Below, one piece after another: positions 1-11,023 of a stretch of DNA of 64,000 nt (position 1 is its first letter; the number at the start of each line of letters is the position of its first letter). This DNA is from Porites lobata. Lineage: Eukaryota; Cnidaria; Anthozoa; Scleractinia; Poritidae. The position numbers were made by a program, and so were the translations under genes. The stretch spans positions 1,484,001 through 1,548,000 of the forward strand of contig CALNXK010000008.1 in NCBI GenBank assembly GCA_942486035.1, given 5' to 3'. The notes beneath the pieces are model-generated. The model searched no databases. It had not been told where the DNA came from and was given only the letters and a program-made list of their open reading frames with translations.

Positions 1-1538
1 TTCAAAAAAAGAAGTAATTAGTTAATGGTCGAATTCACTTAAAACAAGAAAATCACGTTATTCTGAATATGCCGAAAGTAATTAAATGATATCATCAATT
101 TCCAACAAAATTTCCTTTCTTCATATTAACCTAAAAAAAAGAGGTGCCAGCATTATTTATTTTCGTGTTGTCTGGCCATTTTGCTTTAAACAACTAAACA
201 TCGACAAAGTATTTCCTACCACAATCGAATGGACACCGATTAGTGTTAGTTACACACAACATTTTTTTTCCTCATTTCGCAACTAAAGTAACTTAACTTA
301 AATTTACATATTCAGTTCTTCAGTGCCCACTCAATAGTACGCCCTTTAATCCTATTAGACGACTCAGGATCTAGATAATCGGCTTTAATTTTAGGCAAAC
401 TACTCTAAATTTAATACGAGGTTTTTTTATCCTTATTTGCTCCAATTTCGTTATCGTTTTAAGTCAGGTGACGAAAATATTAATTTCAAACCATTTCAGT
501 GAAGCCTTTGCACCTTTAGTTTCAAAGTAACTTAGATGGAGAGTTTCTGAAATGAATTGTTTAAGTAAACATAAATTGTTTCGATCATTGAATCATAAAC
601 TCTTTGTCTCAAAAGCCAATGATACGTCTCTTATTGCGGCGGCATATCAATAGAGTCTTTTAGATTCCAGGACGACGACGACTACGAGGGGAAGATTTAA
701 GACAAGATTTAGGTTCAACTGTACTTCTTTTCCCCAGAAAAGTTAGAAAGTTGCTTTTAATTGAACGAAGGCAAAATAACAAAATTTCCCAACAAACCCG
801 TAGTAAAATGCCGACGGCTATCATGTTTTCCCGCGAAAATAACGCTGGCTCACGCGAGTACTGCATTTAGTAGTTCCTGTAGACGAAGACGTCGTCGTCT
901 TTTATCTAAAGATCTCTAAAACCAAATGGGAACCGAATGGATAACATGCCGACAACATGGATGCTTATTTTAGTTGCAGTCTGATGTTTGCCTTGTAACA
1001 TTTATCTGCCTTATCAGTTATCAGAAAATTTTCCTACATGCTTTTAAGCTGCAAAGGAAAAAATCAGTGATAAATTATATAACAGGACAGTGATAAAAAG
1101 GAAAAGGAAAAACTAAAGAAGCGTTGATGCAGGAGGTGTGGAATTTGTTCAGATTCTGAATCACTATTTTTTGGACGATATGCCAGCAACTTTAACTATA
1201 AAAATTAAACATCGATCCACAAAAAAGTTCTCATTTATTTCTTTATTTTCTCTAGGGTAACACAACAAAATAATTTTTAAATGAAAAAATTCCCGTACAC
1301 TTTATCAGCGATGAAGAAGTCGGTAACTTGCTCTTAAATCACCTCCACAACTACTAGCTTACTACATAGTATGGATGAATATGTGAAATTTATATACTTT
1401 AAAGGCCGTGCCTGAAGAACCGACTCAAACCAGTGCTCGATTCAAGTCCATTTGTTTCAAAAGATAATTACGCCTAATATCTCACCACTACAAGCTATTT
1501 CGAAACCTAGCAAAAAAAAAGTTTTTAGTGTTCGTTAC
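1..1538. other. AT-rich non-coding stretch, probable intron
   Basis: No convincing exon, RNA gene or complete mobile element is visible here. If the minus-strand first exon at 1539-1605 is real, this stretch is its first intron and the rest of the gene lies beyond the window edge. A GAC-rich segment near 665-695 and another near 880-900 are in inverse orientation. They may be the ends of a small degenerate element, but the match is too weak to call. Confidence 0.4.
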
Positions 1539-1605
1539 CTTGGTCGCTGAGGTGGTAAAAATAGTGTGAAAAGACCGGTACTGCGAGGAATGCCAAAAAC
1601 CACAT
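1539..1605 (-). CDS. Candidate first coding exon, signal peptide (paralogue A)
   Basis: The exon has an ATG at 1605 (minus strand), 22 open codons, then one extra base and a GTAACG donor at 1533-1538, so it ends in phase 1. The peptide begins MWFLAFLAVPVFSHYF and finishes SDQ, which reads as a secretory signal peptide: a hydrophobic core followed by a polar end. The same 67-bp architecture occurs at 5633-5699, with 13 of 22 residues identical. About nine codon differences between the two are synonymous third-position changes, which argues for selection on the protein. The remainder of this gene would run leftward out of the window. The family is not recognised. The alternative is a chance ORF, but equal length, equal phase and the substitution pattern make that less likely. 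Confidence 0.5.
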
Positions 1606-1987
1606 CTCTACCTTAATGTTAAACAATAAAAATTTTCGATGTAAATTAACATACTTTTAGATGTGTCGACCTCCATGCTTTGTTATCGTTATCCGAATCG
1701 ATATTTATCTGGATATTAAAAAAATCCAAAGTTTTCCTCTCTAAGGTTCAATCGAAATGACTTCTCGTTAGATGAAAATTATTTCTGCCAAACTTGCATT
1801 GGTTAATAAACTTGTCGCAGTTTGTAACCAACACCTGTATCAAAATTTGTCGTTGGTAACACTCTTTGCAATTTTGTAATAAGTGGATGCCGCGTTCTCT
1901 AATGTAATGCGGTGTAAATGGTCTAATGACATACATGACAAGAAACTGTACTTTTACTTTTTCTCAATTAACGCTAACCTGCATCGC

Positions 1988-2825
1988 AAACCCTAAACCC
2001 TAAACCTTATGTATAGAGCTTCTACGAATTAGTGCATAATATCGAGTTCGAATCCCGCAGAGTCGCAAGGACATATGTCGGCGTTTTTGATTGGCTAGTT
2101 TCTTACGCAGTGTGTGTTTAGTTCGATTTGAAATAAAGTGTTGACAGGCCAAACATGACTCATAGCTAGTGACAAGAGAGAATGGTGTGAAACGTGACCT
2201 TAGAGTCAGCTTGGACAACAGAGGTTTTTCTTGCTTACTCTCTTAAATGCACATTATGCAATGCATGAAGTATTCTAAATTTTGACTGAGCAAAGCATCA
2301 TTTTATTTTCGAGTCTCACATTTTGAGGTTACAGTATGAAGCTGGTCAATTTCTTTGGTATTCTCCGTTTTCTTTTTTCTGTGAATATTATGATTTCCTG
2401 ATTTACTTTGACGCTAGAACTCTCGGCTAGATTGCAGAATACACGGCAGTGTATCTGCAGCGATTAGAAGACCCTAGAAAACCAGTCGGCAATTTACAAA
2501 CACATTTGGCCTTGAAGGAATACTCTCAACGCATTTCTTTTAGTGCAGAAGAAGGCTTTTAAGTTCGAACTGCTCTTTCATTGTTTACCGTATGAAAAGC
2601 TCCTTGCCAACTCCATTCTGTGAATTTTGACATGTCACTGCACCCAACCGTCACGCACGCGTAAGAATTGGGTCAATCGTGAGGCGAGTAAGAATCCTGT
2701 AAGAAACCTGCCTATCACAAACGCTCACATATGTCTTTGCGACTCCGCTGGATATCAGAACGAGCTTTTGTGCACTAATTCGCAAATAGTCTAGACGATT
2801 CGTAGGCCGGCCGCAACGCAGGCTA
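1988..2825. mobile_element. Non-autonomous TIR element, GCAGGCTA-end family
   Basis: The right end reads GCAACGCAGGCTA (2813-2825). Its inward reverse complement matches the left part of the segment. A block containing GAATTAGTGCA, GGAGTCGCAAAGACATATGT and GTTTCTTAC (2700-2800, reversed) recurs in altered form at about 2025-2110. The left interior (about 2125-2340) is also similar to the left interior of the RecQ-carrying element at 18864, including AAATAAAGTGTTGACAG and AAACGTGACCTT, so both belong to one family. The outermost left TIR is degenerate and no target duplication is visible, so the left boundary is approximate. No transposase is encoded. Confidence 0.5.
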
Positions 2826-5632
2826 GTTGACACACGATAGTATTTTACTTCCCTGAAAAGTTTATATTAACTAATCTCTCCTTATGTATTCAACTACGCT
2901 AATATGAAGAAAGTGTTGGCAACAAAAATAGTGATTTCTTTACTCTTGCTGTTTTTGGAAATCTTTTCCGTGTTCTATTTGCTACAATTGTATGTCTGAT
3001 TACATCATGAAGGAAAGCGGGAGTTGCACCTAACGTAATGACGACATTCACCTTACAAAGAAAAGTTATCACAAAACATGTCAACCTTAAAGTCTTACTT
3101 ATCATATTAACCTTTCGCCACTTGAATTGTATTCCATTTCATTTTGCACGTGTGGGAACGGGAAGAACTGTGCTGAGATCGGGAATCCATTTTTCTTCTA
3201 TTATCATGTTAATTGAGCCTAAAAATAGTAATTCGATAGCAATCCTTTTTATTTAAAAGGTGTCGCACACGCGTCACACAATTCAAGAGAATGGAGAAAA
3301 ACAGGCTGTCAGATTATTAAAATACAATGTTAACTCTGATAACTTTGAGTTTTATTTAACATTATATTAAATGATTAACTTACTGAAAATAGACATGACT
3401 ATGAGAGTCATGATATTTGCAGGTGACAAAAATCCTCTCTGATGGTTTGGGGCAAGAGATAACCTCGCACTGTACTGATAAAAAAAGGCAATTATATCAA
3501 GTCACCCACATGAGAATTATTTGGTAGCTGAGAGAGGACCGAGAATAGCAGCAAACTCTCATATGAACCTTGCCGGGGAGCGAGAATCACCACGTACCAT
3601 AATCAAAAGGAAGTTAACCAGTAACGACGAAGACATTAAAGAGCAACTCAAACAAGCAGGTCTCTTAATGGGCAAAACAACAACTTTTCACCCGCGACTC
3701 CAGTACCCTTCCTTCCCGTGACCATTTTTTCCAAGTTCCGACATATTGTACGCGAACGGCAACTAAGGCGATAAATTTTCTGCATCCATTCTATCTGAGC
3801 TCGAACGCAATCGGCCCCTCTTCGGATTCGCCCTCTTTTCAGCTACAACTAGTTTCACATGAAAGAGTAGGAATAATCGCGAAAAAGTAAAAAGGGAGCA
3901 ACGCTAGTTTTTTTAAGCACCCGGTTTAAGCCGAAGAATTAACCATATGCTGACGACAAATAGCTCAATTTAAGCCCATCCTATGTGCTTCTGAAAACGG
4001 AAGTCCTGGGCTCTTTGACTTTTTTTACATGCACATCATAGTACAATACTATTCACGACTTTGAAAAGGGGCATCTGCTGTGTCAGTCTTATCCTTTGAC
4101 TGAAGAAACCACAAAAAGGCTTTTTGATGAGAAGATTCTTCCGTTTGGGTTTCTATAATGTGGCCGGTGGCCGTGAAAACGGATTCCGGCGTTAACAAGG
4201 TTTTTTTACAAGAAAAATAAATGTATGACGGGCCAGAACAAGGGACGGTAATAACAAAGTGTGCGTATTACCGAGGTGGCCATACTGAAAGCCAATTGCA
4301 ACTGACCTCAGCTTCAAAGTGTCACCAACTAAATACACACCGATTGCCCTTTACTGAAAACAAGATAAGCGAGTTTACAAGCAGCTAAGTTGATAAGTAG
4401 GACTGAGGACTCTTTAAATAATGTCTGTTTGACAGTTAAAATCTTAACCTGGTTTATTTTAAGCAAGCACCGACATGGAAAGGTTGGGAAAGTCTAGAGG
4501 TAGGGGCTGTCGAGTTACAGGAGATTCAGTCAAATCCACCCTAAAATCCCTCACATCCACCCTAAACAAGTGAAAAACTATAGTACTTATTTTCCTTCGT
4601 TAAGGACAATATTTATCGATTTGTACCACCAACTGGAAGGACAACGTTTTAAAAAAAAAAACTCACTTGACAGAGTAATGGGGGTTTAAGATCCCGCAGC
4701 CTTCTTTTACTGAGTAAAAGGGAACCCTAGCTGTTGCAGTGCAGACAAAACGAATAATAAAGTGAAGTAAAGTAATAATAATAAAGTGGCTGCTACCGGA
4801 TGTACAAGATAAGCCAAAGCTAAATTTATGTTTCAGGCACGTCCTATCTGTTCGATTTTCCTTTTTTCTATTTTAAATGATATTTCCTAAAAACGAAACA
4901 TTTTTACTCGTATGAAAACATTTGATGGAAAAAGCTAGTTGGAAAGAGAATGAAGAAGGGCATTTACGGAAGCAAGAGAGCAGATTTTGCTTTTACATTA
5001 TCATACAAGCGTTAAGAAAAAATGATAAATATTCTGATAATTAAAGATTAAAGATAAGGTTATCGTGTCACGAAATTTTGGGATTAAACAAAAAGCGACA
5101 GAGAGAGAGAATCACATGAATAATGAAAGTACGGAAATCTAGACCTGACGAAGGGGAAAAAATTATATTGGTTGCAGTCTTTATTTTCGCCCCACTAGAA
5201 AATGAATCTCAGCATGTAGCCATTTAAATAAATTGCGTTTTTATGAAAACAGATACTTTGCAATCACAGTGGATAAAATGAATTTGTAAATGATGCATGT
5301 AGTTAAGCGGACAATAGAAAGGTCAGTGAAAATTAAAATAAATATCTGTCGTGCTGAAAATACAAAAACTAACTGTAACGTAGATCAGCTACAACGGAAC
5401 TTTTGAAATTCACAAACTGTTCCACCTACACGAAAAAAAGATGTAACATAATTAGAAACAAAATTTCGAGTTAGTGTTCGAAACAACACGCATTGACCTT
5501 TTTGAACTCTTACTGAAAACAAAAATAAGTTTTCAAAACAAGAAATTCATAGAAGATAGAGGGAAGCACGGCAAACTATTTAAAAGCTAGGTTTTGAAGC
5601 TGAAAATGCAAATAAATGCTTTTTTTCCTTAC
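2826..5632. other. AT-rich non-coding stretch, probable intron
   Basis: This holds no supportable exon or mobile element. If the exon at 5633-5699 starts a minus-strand gene, this would be intronic to it. A 66-codon plus-strand ORF at 3521-3721 has no recognisable domain and no splice context that would support it. A short perfect hairpin, CATGACT/AGTCATG, lies near 3393-3412. Confidence 0.35.
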
Positions 5633-5699
5633 CCTGATCACTTGTATTCAGATAGTAATGAGAAGAAACCGGGACAAAGAGCAACACTAAAAGCCACAT
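5633..5699 (-). CDS. Candidate first coding exon, signal peptide (paralogue B)
   Basis: ATG at 5699 (minus strand), 22 codons plus one base, then donor GTAAGG at 5627-5632. The peptide starts MWLLVLLFVPVSSHYY and ends TSDQ, a hydrophobic signal peptide. It has exactly the length and splice phase of the exon at 1539-1605, about 61 percent nucleotide identity to it (41 of 67 by eye), and the conserved residues MW, L, L, VPV, SHY and SDQ. A purine sits three bases before the ATG. Spacing to the paralogue is 4.1 kb, which suggests tandem genes of about that unit size. Downstream exons would lie at lower coordinates; I could not find them by eye. Confidence 0.5.
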
Positions 5700-8020
5700 C
5701 TTCTTAGTGTTTGGCTGGCTTCCTAACCAGAAACGTACGAGCAAATTGACTGTAGATCCTCCAGCAATGGATAACTATGAACCTAGTTGACCTTTTACAA
5801 AAAAATTAAGTCCCCCTACGGTATAAGCTTCGACATCTTCACTTTGCTCTGCCGATGTAATACTGGAAAGTGATGATTCAGCTCGCCTTAATTAAAGAAT
5901 CCTAAATCGCGAGTCTTGCTGAGTGAAGCGATGAAGGATATTGACGTAGGCATTGATCAAATTTATATCTCTGCACATGCGCAAAAAGATGCAAAGGATG
6001 GCATAAACGACTAACGCACTCCTTTAATCTCAGATTACTCCAAGTATTATTTTCTAGAAAGCGTATTTTTCTTCAGCTCAAGGTTACTCGACCAAAGGAG
6101 TTGTTTTATTGGTTTTCAGTTAGCTTTGTAATGGAGGTAGGCGTGAACTACCTCGAAAAAAAACATCAACAGAATGGCGGGGATCCTCCTATAATGACAG
6201 CCAACCCCATAACAACATGGCTCGAAGTGAAGTTTGTCTCGGTAAGCTTGTGTCCAAGAAAAAGAAAACGCAGTACTAAATAAAGAAAATAGGTATACTT
6301 GCTTGTCTTCAATAAGTAGAAGTAAATAAGGTCGATGATTTATAGCTAAACAACAAAGACGGAAAGGTTGGCATTACCACAACTATTAATCTTTCGGTTT
6401 GGCGATCCGCATATTTAATCAACAGTACACGTTTTAGACCACAAAATATACGGTACAGAATATTTAGCCGATAAATTCTAACCAAAAGTGATTCCTGCAC
6501 ATATTACGCAAGTATAAGAAGGTATCCGTTGATCAAAATAGAAAAGGACAGTCATTTTGTATGATATTGCCTCGCAGCAAAAAATGTTTGAGCCTCAATC
6601 AAAACAACGCCCGTATCTCTTCAATTCTTTCAATATGTGTATTAAAGCCTTTTCTTTTCATACCAATCAAATCAAAGAATACTTCATGTAGTTTAAAAAC
6701 GTTTAGGAATTGTATCTATAGAATATCTTATCGCTTAAGAGTGCTGTAGGTCACGTTTTGTTAAAAAGAACTGACCTGGCATCTCATAAGTGCGGAAAAA
6801 ATATAGAAATGCATCAATCCTGCAAGTTATTTTCGCAATCATTCGGCTCCGCGGTTTTCTAAAGCAAAGACGGAAAAACGAAGTCTTTGAATACAAGGAA
6901 CGGCCGGTTAAGAGTAAGTTTCGAAATTTTATTTTCAATTTCATCTTCACATAAGTTTTATCATACTTTAAATTATCGAATTATATTACTATTTCGTTTA
7001 CTAGGTATGGTAAAAGTTTGCGTTGAGGCGATCGAACCGTAAGCTACATTTACGATTTCTGGAAAATTCAATTGTCTCCGCAAAGGAAATAATAAAATAT
7101 TTATGCAATGGTTGTTTTACATATTGACATTTTGTTCTCCTTTGAAACGGCAAACTAATTCCAAATTTACATGTATGATAAAAAAAATTATCCCCACGGC
7201 TACGTGATAGAAACGATAAAAGGGATCAGTTTTCATTAGCCCACGAAAATAAAAGTAGATAGCAATGGCAATTGTCTTTTGAAACTTTACAGCAATTCAC
7301 GTAAAAATAAACATATTCCCATTAAAAAAATACTCCGAAACTGGTCATACTGTTTTCACTTCCTCATTACAAAGGAGATATACTAAATCTGATTCTAAAT
7401 CTTACTCTATTGGCCAAACTGTACTCCTTTTAACATAACCTCAAGAAGACATATATTCTACAGAGAAATAAAAGTAAAGCCCTCGTTTCTCTTTTTATTA
7501 CCAACAACATCCGTCCTTGCACTTAACCAAAGCGGAAATTTTCATTTAAGATTGTAAAAATGACAGAGGTTTACTCTTTTCCTAATTTCCGGCCGCATAA
7601 AACACAAGAAGCTTAAAGCTGACAGTCATAAAAAGTAGAAAGGTGTGGCTTCCGATGTGTCAGTTTACAAATGCGGTTGTGTTTGTATTAAAACAATGAT
7701 ATTTTCTTCAGCCACTGGAACAACAACTTCATCGTTCAGGTGGCAATGACCAAGCAGTTTTCTTTTTGGCGTAGTTAAAAGATTTCTTTTGAGGACTACT
7801 GAAAAAAATATGTCTTACCATTAAGTTGAATAAACACACATATGCCATTACTTAAAAGCTTGTCAAGTGTTTTCCCAGTGGTTTTTGGTGAAACCAAAAT
7901 TGAATTTGTAAAAAACTATCGTACATGACAGGTGTTTGATTCTACTATTGAAAGTACTTTGTACAAGTAAAATCATAATTTATTGAACATATGAAATAAA
8001 TTTCAGTTAATCAACAATTC
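5700..8020. other. AT-rich non-coding stretch
   Basis: No gene or complete element can be supported. A plus-strand segment near 6219-6247 has an ATG and eight codons followed by GTAAGC, which could be a tiny first exon. Nothing corroborates it. Confidence 0.3.
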
Positions 8021-8905
8021 TTGTTCCGTGGGATGCCTGTGGCACTCCCACGGTAAAAATCCGGTTCGGTTGTACCCAAAATTGCAAAGCCAGCCAACAG
8101 GATTGCCTAAAATCTTTATCGATTATCTCTTCTTCCAAGCCGACCAATCAGATTGTACGAAATCTGTATCGATTTTTGATCGATTTTCTTCCTTTGAAGA
8201 ACGTTCCTTGCCAAATTTGTCGCGCTTGAGTTTTCCCACTCGTGGTTTAGGATGGCTTGTTAACCAGCGAAATCCTTCCGGATACTGGCAAGTCACGAAA
8301 GGCGACCTAAGCCAAATTATTTCTTTCCTTCATGATTCTTTTTTGTTTAGGTCTAGCTTTTTGAGAAGGTTTTAGTAGCGTCTGGTTGCGGGCCGTGATT
8401 TCCGATAGATTTTTCTATTCGGAGTTCGCCAGTTTTTGCCGCGCACAGCTAGAGTTCAGTTTTTTTCTTTTCTTATCGAAAACACCTTGACGACGGGAGG
8501 TTAAATCGCGTAAATTTCAACTCGTACCCTTGACGACTGGCGTTGAAATCGCGAAAATATTGTCCTCGTCGATCGACGACTCGCTTTCGGCATGGATTGG
8601 ACTTCTGGATGGGACACGGATCAGGACATGAGTAAACTTATTATTCCTTGGAATCAGGGATAATCATTGGAATTATGTTAACTTTGAGACCTTGGAAACA
8701 CATTGCAATTAATTTTTAACCGTATCAAGAGCATTTTGGAATATTAAACTTTCATCTTGGATTAAAACATTGGAACTTTATCGAACTTTGTAACCCTGGG
8801 TTCGACCCTGGATAAAGCAAGCGGAGGTTTTGTTTTGTTTTGTTCCATTTACCTAGATAGAACACCATTATGCTTCCATAGACCAACGCATCCCACGGAA
8901 ACAAC
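8021..8905. mobile_element. Unclassified ~0.9-kb element with CCGTGGGATGC termini
   Basis: The left end TTGTTCCGTGGGATGC (8021-8036) and the reverse complement of 8888-8905 (GTTGTTTCCGTGGGATGC) match apart from one inserted T, forming short terminal inverted repeats 850 bp apart. The left terminus is itself inside a perfect hairpin (CCGTGGGA at 8026-8033 with TCCCACGG at 8046-8053). The interior is less AT-rich than its surroundings. It contains an open frame at 8028-8375 (115 codons, unrecognised), a GGTTCGACC motif near 8797 resembling a pol III B box, and a GTTTT run near 8828. I see no target duplication and cannot assign a superfamily. Confidence 0.4.
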
Positions 8906-10917
8906 TTTAGGCGTCTTGTTTCTTACAAAGACAGTAATCGGGTTTAACAAGTATGCGGCAAAGTGCCTAAGTTCGTTACGATTGGGTGGCTTCTAGAATT
9001 CACACGTGAGGTCATCCTGAGGTCAGCGACTGGACGTTTCAGTAAAGCCAGCTATAGCTGTCTGCTTCTATCCTGGGAATTTGTTTTTACACAGGCGATA
9101 CCTAAACATTTTTTTAGCGAGCGTGAATAGGTTCGTACGCCAAAACAAGGAACAAGTGGACTAGCTGCTGTAAAAAGACTGCGGCTAATCTTTGGTTTAG
9201 CTGTTTTGATTCCCGTGTCTGCCGTGTACCAATCAAAATAAAGCATATGGCTCAAACAAAAATGAAGCAGAACTTCCCTCGTCAACGCTTATTTGCATCA
9301 TTTTCTGCCAAACTATTATTTTCACCTGTTATGCTTGACGCTTTTCACTCAAAAGCATAATCATCACGCGAGGGCACCCGCTCGCGTGATCTTCGCTCGC
9401 TTGCATGTTTAGCTTCAAAACCTGAATTCGTCGCATTTCACAACAATATACGAACCTGAGAGCCTGACCCAAGAGTCTAAGGAGTCGAGATTAGCCACGA
9501 GATCTAATTCTCTGAATGTTCTACAGTGTTATGCTGTTCAACAGCGTGCCACACCTGGACGCTACGCGTGATTTTCGCTTGCGTGTGTGATTAGATCATT
9601 CTTTTCGGTTAAGCTTCCCTCTTGACAAAAGAGACAGATTTCGAGGCATTTTATGTTGATCACGAATCTAATAAATCAAACCAACCAATTTTTGAGTAAA
9701 CGAGTTAATAATTATTTTGTACCTATACTCCAAAGATACAATTGCATCTCAGAGAATCCGAAAATGACTCTCTCATCAGCGACTCTGCGTCATTATCACG
9801 ATGCCCTCTGCAGGTAAATGGTTTATGTGACAAACTTCCTCTCCCCGATAAAAACTGGCGTTGAAGACCTTGCTTGGTCACGTGGTCTCCAGCCGTTCTT
9901 CGCCGTCTGTGGTCGCGTAATAGCCCAAAATATTCGGTTGCGGGTTATTCACCGAAGTGGAGGTAAATATCCCCTACTTTCAACGAAACTGAGGTGAACA
10001 ATTGTTTCAGCAATACCAAGCCAGTGTACGAGCCGGCCCGAAACATCGGAAGATTCTTTCCGTACCCCAGTTGTCCAAAGACAATCACTTCACGCGCGAG
10101 CAACAAAAAACAAAGAAACAAAGAAAGACAAAAAAATTGGCGATGGACAACTAATAAAATCACAATTTGTTAAGTCTCATTCGTCTTACGAATGGATTTT
10201 ACTTGTCCATGTCAAACTTTCTATTAATCGCTTTTGTTAACAGGCCATGTTTAAGATGATTTGCAGAGACGACCTGCCGCTAGAGTGAGCCTTCACTAGA
10301 TGACTGGACATCAAGAGAGACTGATGGAACGGAGAATCATAATTCCGAGGACGAAATTTTAAGATAATATGCAGCTACCCTTATGGCTGTGAATTTACTG
10401 GAAAAAAGTTGTAACAGACGCTTCAGAAACCAAAACACCTTCACTTTGTTGGTCATCGGTTAACGGCGTCTAAAATATACCAAGCATGGTTCCAGTGTGT
10501 TTCAGTCGAAAACAAAACTGAGTCATTGGTTGAATTGAAAATTCACTGCAAATATATAAGTGCTTTTGAAAGAGATTGATTTTTTTCGTTTGGTTTCAAG
10601 AAATGTACTTTAAGCTTATTAGGAAAGGCAAGCACTTGTAAAACTGTCAAACTGAACCTTAATGATCGAATCTAATAAAACGTACCCAGACTAAACTGCT
10701 TGATTTAGTTTTGCCTTTTCAGTTTATTTTACTTTTAAAGGAAAACCATTTTTATTTGCTCAGAGGTGAAAATCACAGAAAATTTAGATCCGATCAAGTC
10801 TATCAGATAGCGAGATATGCAACTTTCACAAGCTTGGTATGTATTACACAGCATCACAAGGCAGCTCAAAATAATGACCACTTTTACGGAAAAGTTATTA
10901 AACCAACCTTCACCCGG
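8906..10917. other. Non-coding stretch with a short hairpin
   Basis: No exon is supported. A perfect 10-bp hairpin (ATCACGCGAG at 9363-9372, CTCGCGTGAT at 9381-9390) is followed by CTTCGCTCGCTTGCATG. A similar direct copy of that right half occurs at about 9564-9590. Together they look like remnants of a short repeated element. Confidence 0.3.
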
Positions 10918-11023
10918 AGAAATTGTATGCTGCAAACTCCATTTCATTAAAATGTCAACGTATAACAGAAATAAAAACATGGCGATGTCGCTTCGAAATT
11001 CCACCATGTAGCCCATGAGGAAG
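10918..11023 (-). CDS. Candidate exon encoding a transmembrane segment (copy 1)
   Basis: On the minus strand a pyrimidine-rich acceptor (CCCTTGTTTTTTAG) ends at 11024. It is followed by 106 open bases ending in GAAG before GTTGGT at 10912-10917. The peptide includes a hydrophobic stretch FLFLLYVDIL followed by KWSLQHTISPGE. A related segment with the same order (hydrophobic stretch, then ESWQHNTSPE, then GAAG/GTTTGT) lies 3.6 kb away at 14521-14612. The likeness suggests duplicated exons of a membrane protein, possibly decayed. The family is not recognised. The open frame extends across the acceptor (10735-11136), so a single longer ORF is the alternative. Confidence 0.3.

Noticed and set aside
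660..905. GAC-repeat ends suggesting a ~245-bp MITE
   Set aside because: The inverse match is mainly the GAC microsatellite itself, with no clear target duplication.
1988..2006. Tandem CCCTAAA units resembling plant-type telomere repeats
   Set aside because: Only about two and a half units inside unique sequence; chance or a degenerate element end, not a telomere or interstitial telomeric array.
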